This document shows positions 62,201 through 64,000 of a stretch of 64,000 nt of DNA, piece after piece. The notes beneath the pieces are model-generated. The model saw only the letters and a list, made by a program, of their open reading frames with translations, ran no database searches and had not been told where the DNA came from. The stretch's first letter is position 1. Every line of letters starts with the position of its first letter. A program made the position numbers and the translations under genes. The DNA is from Cliona cf. orientalis (taxonomy: Eukaryota > Porifera > Demospongiae > Clionaida > Clionaidae). Location of the stretch: contig OZ005705.1 in NCBI GenBank assembly GCA_963930775.1, positions 4,526,001-4,590,000 on the forward strand, in the 5' to 3' direction.

Positions 62201-63778
62201 GGCAAGACAAAGGAAGTTGTTTGGACAAAGGTCCTTGCAGATTTGGTAGGCAACTTTTGCTCATTTTCTGAAAGTAAGCATACAGAGTCTGTACATTGTT
62301 AGCAGTGATTCAATGCTTCGTTTCAGACAGTTCACATGTTCACTAGTATCGCACAGAATGTAGCCACGCCCACAATAATACTAAATTTTCATGGAAAATT
62401 TTCGTGATCAGAAGTCAAATCACGAAATTCACGAAAATATTGTGCCACGAAAATTTGGAGCTATACGGTACACACACACACCTGACAACCTTTTCCAAAA
62501 ATTAGAGACTACAAGGAGTGAGCTTGCTTCGCTCGCTCACTCCTGGGCTGCATAATGATATGCATGAGTGATTGATGACCTTTACCTACATATTTGTGTG
62601 TGTGAGCAGATAGCAAGCTACACATCCAGCTGATCATGTGACTTGATCAATCAACTAGCTAGAGAAAATCGTTAATTGTTTTGCAGCTTCGCTCAAGTGC
62701 TCCCAAGAGAAGACGTTTAGAATAGAATCGCCTCCTTTTGAAAGACTACATCAACTCCTGAATGTCGCTCTTTTGCTTTCACCACAGCACCATAATGTAA
62801 ATGTACACTTCAATCTAATTCTGCCCCGCCATTGTTTTGAAGCAGCTTACTTCAGTCGTCACTGTGGCCATAGCCAGTCGTGTCAGCGGGCTGTCTGTTG
62901 TAGTGCTCCAAGTCCAGGGAAGCCGAGAAAGGAGCTCGGGGCAAATAACTTTCGGTCACCTCCCTTTCTTACGGACGCACAGAAAAATGTAAAATTTCTA
63001 TAATGATGCTAATAAAATGCAAAATCTAATTAGCGCAAGAAAATTCGCATTGTAGGACTTTTCATAATGTATCTTAATGTAGACGGTGACAACCATTACC
63101 AGAAAATCGCGTAAAAGTTCAAGTTGTAATTATTTTTTTTAGTTTGCATTCTATTACAATAAACACGATAATTTTTTTCAATCATTCAGTAAAGGATGCA
63201 TAATTAGATGGAATAAATATTTAGAAGTACGGTACATAGGCAGATACAATAGGTATACCATTAAAAATAACAGAGGCCCACCAATATAATCAATGGGCGG
63301 ATCTGAGTTCCAGTACATTTTATCAGCAGCAGTTCACTCAGTTCAGTGATAACTGAAATGCCTTCTACTGAAAATATTATCCCTTTCCTGAAAGACCTTG
63401 ACCAGCCTACTAGCTGTACTAAGAAGCTCATTATATGGTACATACACAAGTAATAATTATCACTTCGCTATCACAAGAAAGATAACGATAAAATAAGCAG
63501 GTTTATCCCCATGTATGGATATGCAACAACCACAAACATTTTAATATTACAATTGTATGTACAAACTCACCAGTGTGCTCAGTGAAAACCATCGTGCTCT
63601 GTCGGAACACATCAGTAACTCTAAAGTACACTATGCAGTGTGCTGTGCTTCCATCCCTGCCGGCCCTCCCACTCTCCTGGTAGTAGTTCTCAATGGACTT
63701 GCTGATGGTGTGGTGGATCACAAACCTCACATCCGGCTTGTCAATGCCCATTCCAAATGCCACGGTAGCTACAATCAC
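36354..63778 (-). CDS. RECQL: RECQL / RecQ1 DNA helicase, 3' part (two visible exons)
   Basis: ATP-dependent 3'-5' DNA helicase of the RecQ1 type. The exon 63778-63571 carries motifs V and VI ([31 protein letters not shown]) and splices in phase (ACT G | GC CTT) to the last exon 37189-36354. That exon reads [20 protein letters not shown], then the zinc-binding cysteines ([10 protein letters not shown]), then the winged-helix region with [13 protein letters not shown], matching the wing hairpin of human RECQL1, and a basic tail ([10 protein letters not shown]). The first cysteine of the zinc site is the CRR. Upstream exons (motifs 0-IV) lie beyond position 64000. The 26,381 bp intron between these exons is almost entirely repeats. 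That both exons belong to one gene is supported by strand, order, phase and homology, but not proven. Confidence 0.88.
37190..41270 (-). other. RECQL intron, proximal part: repeats, no recognised exon
   Basis: A tandem pair of about 106 bp units (CTTAGGTTTGGGATTGGTG at about 37970 and 38077), the repeat at 38268-38773, and long C runs at about 38850-38872 and 39099-39125 are visible. 40300-40960 has short open frames on the plus strand but no family resemblance. The rest appears non-coding. Confidence 0.5.
38268..38773 (+). repeat. Interspersed repeat, copy 2 of 3
   Basis: It shares ACGAAAAATATTTTTCAGAG, CTTATATAGTCC, GCATGCGCAC and ATCAAACATACTTGT with 23865-24230, in the same orientation. 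The middle is diverged and carries an extra GC-rich segment with GCCTCGAGCGAAGCGAGAGGC, itself a hairpin. Confidence 0.6.
41274..41786 (+). pseudogene. Decayed Ig-like extracellular domain exon (sponge-type)
   Basis: The frame gives a hydrophobic start, then [10 protein letters not shown] ... [10 protein letters not shown] and [10 protein letters not shown]. This follows the pattern of Ig-like domains common in sponge surface proteins (xSxVDxN, then CC, then GxWYxPxG). Downstream of HWYH the expected continuation shifts frame, and no splice-consistent neighbours were found. It is probably a gene fragment stranded in the RECQL intron. The family call is from recollection and is weak. Confidence 0.35.
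41872..43256 (+). repeat. Satellite array, 250-260 bp unit (CACTGAGGTGGCCAATCC core)
   Basis: The core CATCCACTGAGGTGGCCAAT starts at 42198, 42448, 42707, 42966 and 43226, giving four tandem units of about 250-260 bp. Two diverged units precede them at about 41875 and 42054, with a different body (TATAGTTTATTTG). Each full unit also holds GATCAAAATCAAAGAGCTCA and CTATTTGACCACCC. A C run and A-rich tract (41975-42020) interrupts the older units. Isolated cores recur at 46987, 47282 and 52805. Confidence 0.85.
43260..45618. other. Non-coding stretch between the satellite and the pogo ORF
   Basis: A run of about 23 G's near 44922-44945 is present. 45121-45360 is a diverged relative of the repeat at 29417-30020 (ATGCGCAAGGG, GTAAAGTAAT, AAAATTGCCA). 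44178-44513 is open on the plus strand but matches nothing I recognise. Confidence 0.4.
45619..46953 (+). CDS. Pogo-family transposase, intact 444-aa ORF
   Basis: DDE/DDD transposase of the Tc1/mariner pogo (Tigger/jerky/CENP-B) group. Residues about 38-80 form a psq-type helix-turn-helix ([20 protein letters not shown], then [11 protein letters not shown]). About 92-150 is a CENP-B-type DNA-binding domain with the usual [11 protein letters not shown]. The catalytic core follows with NCDETG (Asp198), LLDGHSSH (Asp305) and QPLDKGAF (Asp341), a 35-residue spacing between the last two. The C-terminus reads AFRVTG-like ([13 protein letters not shown]). All three acidic residues are present and there is no stop or frameshift. 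No terminal inverted repeats are seen close by, so it may be an old immobile copy, a domesticated gene or an element with distant ends. It lies in the RECQL intron on the opposite strand, 2.4 kb from the satellite. Confidence 0.9.
   Translation: MAALKVPPLKQRVYRSKGNFVYPPLDSKIPCRPEVYGIWSNESMDKAITAAERGTSVRKAAEMFGVPRSTLHDHISGKVELYAKQGPKPYLTTEEEEELANFLLRCARIGYPHIRQQVIGLVQEVVNSKDMEVVVTNGWWERFLQRHSYLTLRTAVPLSYVRAMASDRDSLERYYDLLEETLRSNEIFDDPTRIFNCDETGMPLNPKPLKVVSEVGNKNPCNVTGNLRSQITVLACTSAAGYPLPPFIIFDRKTLTKELTKGEVPGASYGLSSKGWMDGELFKDWFVGHFLSYAPSCRPLLLLLDGHSSHFCPEVIRTAAAEGTIVFALPPHTTHLSQPLDKGAFAPLKIEWRKAVQNFIFKNPGRQITRYDFSALFAKAWSNAMTLPNIVAGFRVTGVCPFNRNAVCLPSEARTKFDPEALPKARTLLQPYSISAMIMYPPYT
46962..47320 (+). 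repeat. Two isolated satellite-core copies
   Basis: ATCCACTGAGGTGGCCAATC occurs at about 46988 and 47283. The first is preceded by ATGGACCAAAAAAGAT, as is the isolated copy at 52785-52860, so those two belong to a longer shared repeat rather than to the 250 bp array. Confidence 0.7.
47355..47980 (+). pseudogene. LINE 3' fragment (reverse transcriptase C-terminal region)
   Basis: The open frame from 47444 reads [19 protein letters not shown], then [13 protein letters not shown], the standard post-RT region of CR1/RTE/jockey-type LINEs. The frame can be followed upstream ([10 protein letters not shown]) but is broken by a stop near 47387. No RT catalytic motifs remain. It is diverged from the LINE at 53295-55177, so it is a separate family or an old copy. 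Confidence 0.7.
48330..48655 (-). repeat. Inverted relative of the 30.2 kb repeat
   Basis: GAGGGGCGTGGCTAC, CTTCTTTGTCAGCCT and GCTGCTACCAACA match 30160-30460 in reverse complement. An internal direct duplication (CTAGCGCATG...GTAGTGCTAG type) lies at about 48320-48480. Downstream, 48857-48960 is the uninterrupted counterpart of the split repeat around 29417-30020. Confidence 0.5.
48960..50254. repeat. Non-coding stretch with repeat copy 3 (49375-49866, reverse)
   Basis: About 49690-49866 is the reverse complement of 23865-24060 (GGACTATATAAG, AAAAATATTTTTCGTTGTAT, CCGGGCGCATCCAAGACG). 49120-49340 has a run of CTGGTTTCAAACTGGTTT / AAGCTGGCTTAAG-like short repeats. No gene recognised. Confidence 0.5.
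50255..50657. mobile_element. MITE with TACNGTA ends
   Basis: TACTGTACTTTCTCGTTATT and the complement of TACCGTATTTTCCCGTTATT close the element. The interior repeats ATTAGGCGCATTTCGC-like words in both orientations. No ORF. Confidence 0.65.
51660..52060 (+). pseudogene. Decayed RPA-like OB-fold / zinc-ribbon fragment
   Basis: Pieces in two frames read [16 protein letters not shown] and then [20 protein letters not shown] followed by [10 protein letters not shown]. CxxC...CxxC after an OB-like segment is the layout of replication-protein-A C-terminal domains and of RPA-like proteins carried by transposons. Frameshifts and stops show it is not functional. Assignment is by pattern and memory. 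Confidence 0.4.
52785..52860 (+). repeat. Isolated satellite-core copy
   Basis: ATGGACCAAAAAAGATTCAA leads into CACTGAGGTGGCCAATCCAG, as at 46962. No array here. Confidence 0.65.
53083..53294 (+). repeat. Fragment of the 12447 MITE with an expanded AT microsatellite
   Basis: CCGTACTTAATCTAATACTA through GTTGTATTCGATTAACTA matches about 12538-12708, but CATATATA has grown to an (AT)n tract of roughly 45 bp (53178-53222). The fragment is cut off where LINE sequence begins at about 53295. Confidence 0.7.
53257..55017 (+). CDS. LINE reverse transcriptase ORF (CR1/jockey type), N-truncated
   Basis: An uninterrupted 586-codon frame; the first about 13 codons come from the adjoining MITE fragment. 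RT motifs run in order: [30 protein letters not shown], [13 protein letters not shown] (about 227-239), [14 protein letters not shown] (284-297), the catalytic FADD (318-321), then [14 protein letters not shown] and [18 protein letters not shown]. The endonuclease half is missing, so it cannot mobilise itself. The intact frame suggests a fairly recent insertion. It lies in the RECQL intron on the opposite strand. Confidence 0.9.
   Translation: MLDRIIRCIRLTKAFWKTVKFLSKNQNSIPTLTQGETVASQSTEKASMLNNFFSSCFNTAFLPLTLICNHDRNNHTEMSLLCTEDEVHDLLLTLDVTKSNGPDGISSSMLKHTADAIAPSLTKLFNLSIQLGQLPSQWKRSLIVPIPKSSSTGSPSCYRPISLLPIVSKVLERHICNILMDHLQSLNFISNNQWGFLEGRSTVTALIKCTDDWLKELELGNDVCAIFFDFRKAFDSVPHEPLLRKLSTLNLDNCILTWLHNYLCNRQQAVIVDGDESESCSVLSGVPQGSVLGPVLFLVYINDLTRVIVHPSSIVNMFADDVLLYHSISCSDDYLDAQQSITAIEQWSSDNYLQLNSLKCKSMIISRKKTPTTPHHALVLNNGTLEQVESYKYLGLLLTADLSWSSHISSICLKARKVLGLLYRRFYGNVSQDVLKQLYLSLVRPHLEYGCHVWNPHLEKDKKALEDVQKFACRIATAHWDESYDTLLELLHLQPLQERRTHARLGLMYRILYKLSYFPAETFKLRNLTQPNRCSHQLELQVPFARTNSYFYSFVPHTSSLWNSLPKDIINLSTSYHSFKYHLRSQ
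53295..55177 (+). mobile_element. 5'-truncated LINE with poly(A) tail
   Basis: It begins directly in the reverse-transcriptase ORF, has a short 3' UTR and ends in 23 A's at 55155-55177. This is the expected product of incomplete target-primed reverse transcription. There is no endonuclease domain. Confidence 0.8.
55418..55857. mobile_element. MITE with GGCGGGTAATTTTCGTGGGG ends
   Basis: It starts TACTGTATGGCGGGTAATTT and ends with the complement of TACCGTATGGCGGGTAATTT. The interior has several CACGAAAATTA words. It abuts the next MITE at a shared TA (55856-55857). Confidence 0.75.
56280..58390 (+). pseudogene. Transposon RecQ-type helicase, frameshifted
   Basis: Superfamily II helicase of RecQ type. 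Exon 1 (56280-56782, start [10 protein letters not shown]) has LKDKQKEAI (motif 0), [12 protein letters not shown] (I), [11 protein letters not shown] (Ia) and DEAHCV (II). A GT-AG intron (56783-57361) joins KKW to GDEFRREF, matching the RecQ aromatic-loop region. Exon 2 has LMALTATAS (III). After about 57620 the frame shifts to [11 protein letters not shown] (IV). A TAA interrupts at about 57801, [13 protein letters not shown] (V) follows, and a second shift precedes [12 protein letters not shown] (VI). It is then split by the MITE at 58005. The protein is distinct from the host RECQL, whose motif V reads [10 protein letters not shown]. Two frameshifts plus a stop make it a pseudogene unless some are sequencing errors. 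Confidence 0.85.
58005..58335. mobile_element. 331 bp TIR element inserted in the transposon helicase gene
   Basis: Perfect 9 bp duplication CTATGGCAT (57996-58004, 58336-58344). The inverted repeats are about 73 bp with a few mismatches, starting TAGTCTCGCAAGCC. The helicase reading ([14 protein letters not shown]) continues across it once the insert is ignored. Its ends and duplication length match those of the transposon it sits in. No ORF. Confidence 0.85.
58406..61839 (-). pseudogene. Transposase-like protein of the 6 kb element (multi-exon, broken)
   Basis: Apparent exons: 61839-61385, 61314-60859, 60759-60616, 60491-59826, 59765-59460 and 59400-58406, joined by GT-AG introns in phase. 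The N-terminus has a four-cysteine zinc pattern (ICLACNLD ... CKNCANKY). The middle has [20 protein letters not shown] and [18 protein letters not shown], and the core has [16 protein letters not shown] and [12 protein letters not shown]. The C-terminal part has [20 protein letters not shown] and [11 protein letters not shown]. From memory this is the DUF6589-type family; the Asp in GGDQ, the Asp in EDWH and the Glu in IEHLNR are plausible catalytic acids. A frameshift near 61612, a TAA at 59308-59310 and disrupted reading at about 59080-59160 inactivate it. It converges on the helicase gene, with only about 20 bp between the ends. Confidence 0.75.
62471..63570 (-). other. RECQL intron, distal part
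   Basis: A perfect hairpin at 62514-62544 (AGGAGTGAGCTTGCTTCGCT and its complement) is the only clear structure. The rest is AT-rich non-coding sequence with no recognised exon. Confidence 0.45.
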
Positions 63779-64000
63779 CTGTCCAAGAACACCACATAAA
63801 TACATCATAATCCAACAGAATCCCCCCTCCTGGCCCCATCTCTATAGCATTAGGGGGAAAATGAGACGAAGTGTACATGCAAAATCATGATATATACTTC
63901 CACATGATAATCACTACCAACCAACAAATGCCACAAGGGCACACAATCTTGGCTCTTTCTCTATCTCTAGGTAGGTAGAACTAAAAAACGAAATAAACGG
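63779..64000 (-). other. RECQL intron upstream of the motif V/VI exon
   Basis: It begins at the acceptor TCTTGGACAG and runs off the window. No further exon was recognised in these 222 bp. Confidence 0.5.

Larger units (their letters stand above)
55856..62470. mobile_element. CCGTATAGCTCC MITE, second copy, split by the 6 kb transposon
   Basis: The left part 55856-56040 and right part 62061-62470 together match the intact copy 26017-26649, including the closing GGAGCTATACGGTA. They are interrupted exactly at 56041-62060. Confidence 0.8.

Overview
This window is nuclear DNA from an animal. It has intron-rich genes with GT-AG introns, and all recognisable host genes are metazoan-type: CPOX, PGM2, a grainyhead transcription factor, NUDT19 and RECQL. 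The proteins are divergent, a decayed Ig-like exon is present, and miniature inverted-repeat elements are very dense. Together these suggest an early-branching animal, most likely a demosponge. That assignment is inference from family recollection only.

Host genes, left to right. CPOX (+) has one long first coding exon and a last exon beyond a 6.4 kb intron. PGM2 (-, 15 exons, 607 codons, all phases close) ends about 200 bp from CPOX, tail to tail. A grainyhead-like gene (+) spans about 21.7-31.2 kb; my 17-exon model totals 631 codons and only its 5' end is uncertain. An intronless gene for a secreted, glycosylated, alpha/beta-hydrolase-like protein (+, 31.9-33.5 kb) follows. It converges on NUDT19 (-, 6 exons, 433 codons, ending in the peroxisomal signal SKL). 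RECQL (-) begins beyond the right edge. Two of its exons are visible, separated by a 26.4 kb intron that fills 37.2-63.6 kb.

Mobile DNA fills the introns and spacers. Two inverted 0.73 kb elements carrying the same 65-codon basic ORF bracket the CPOX-PGM2 block. Many TA-flanked miniature elements are nested in one another, and one carries a TTAA-flanked insertion whose empty site survives in a sister copy. The RECQL intron holds a satellite array, an intact pogo-type transposase ORF, two LINE fragments (one with a poly(A) tail), and a 6,020 bp DNA transposon with perfect 70 bp terminal inverted repeats. That transposon encodes a RecQ-type helicase on one strand and, converging on it, a multi-exon transposase-like protein on the other. 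Both are broken by frameshifts or stops.

The most interesting pattern is that the 6 kb transposon shares its terminal start (TAGTCTSG) and flanking duplications of about 9 bp with four other elements here (619, 331, 120 and about 33 bp). This points to one superfamily in which a helicase-bearing element has many tiny non-autonomous relatives. One of those relatives is inserted into the helicase gene itself. No tRNA, rRNA or CRISPR array was recognised.
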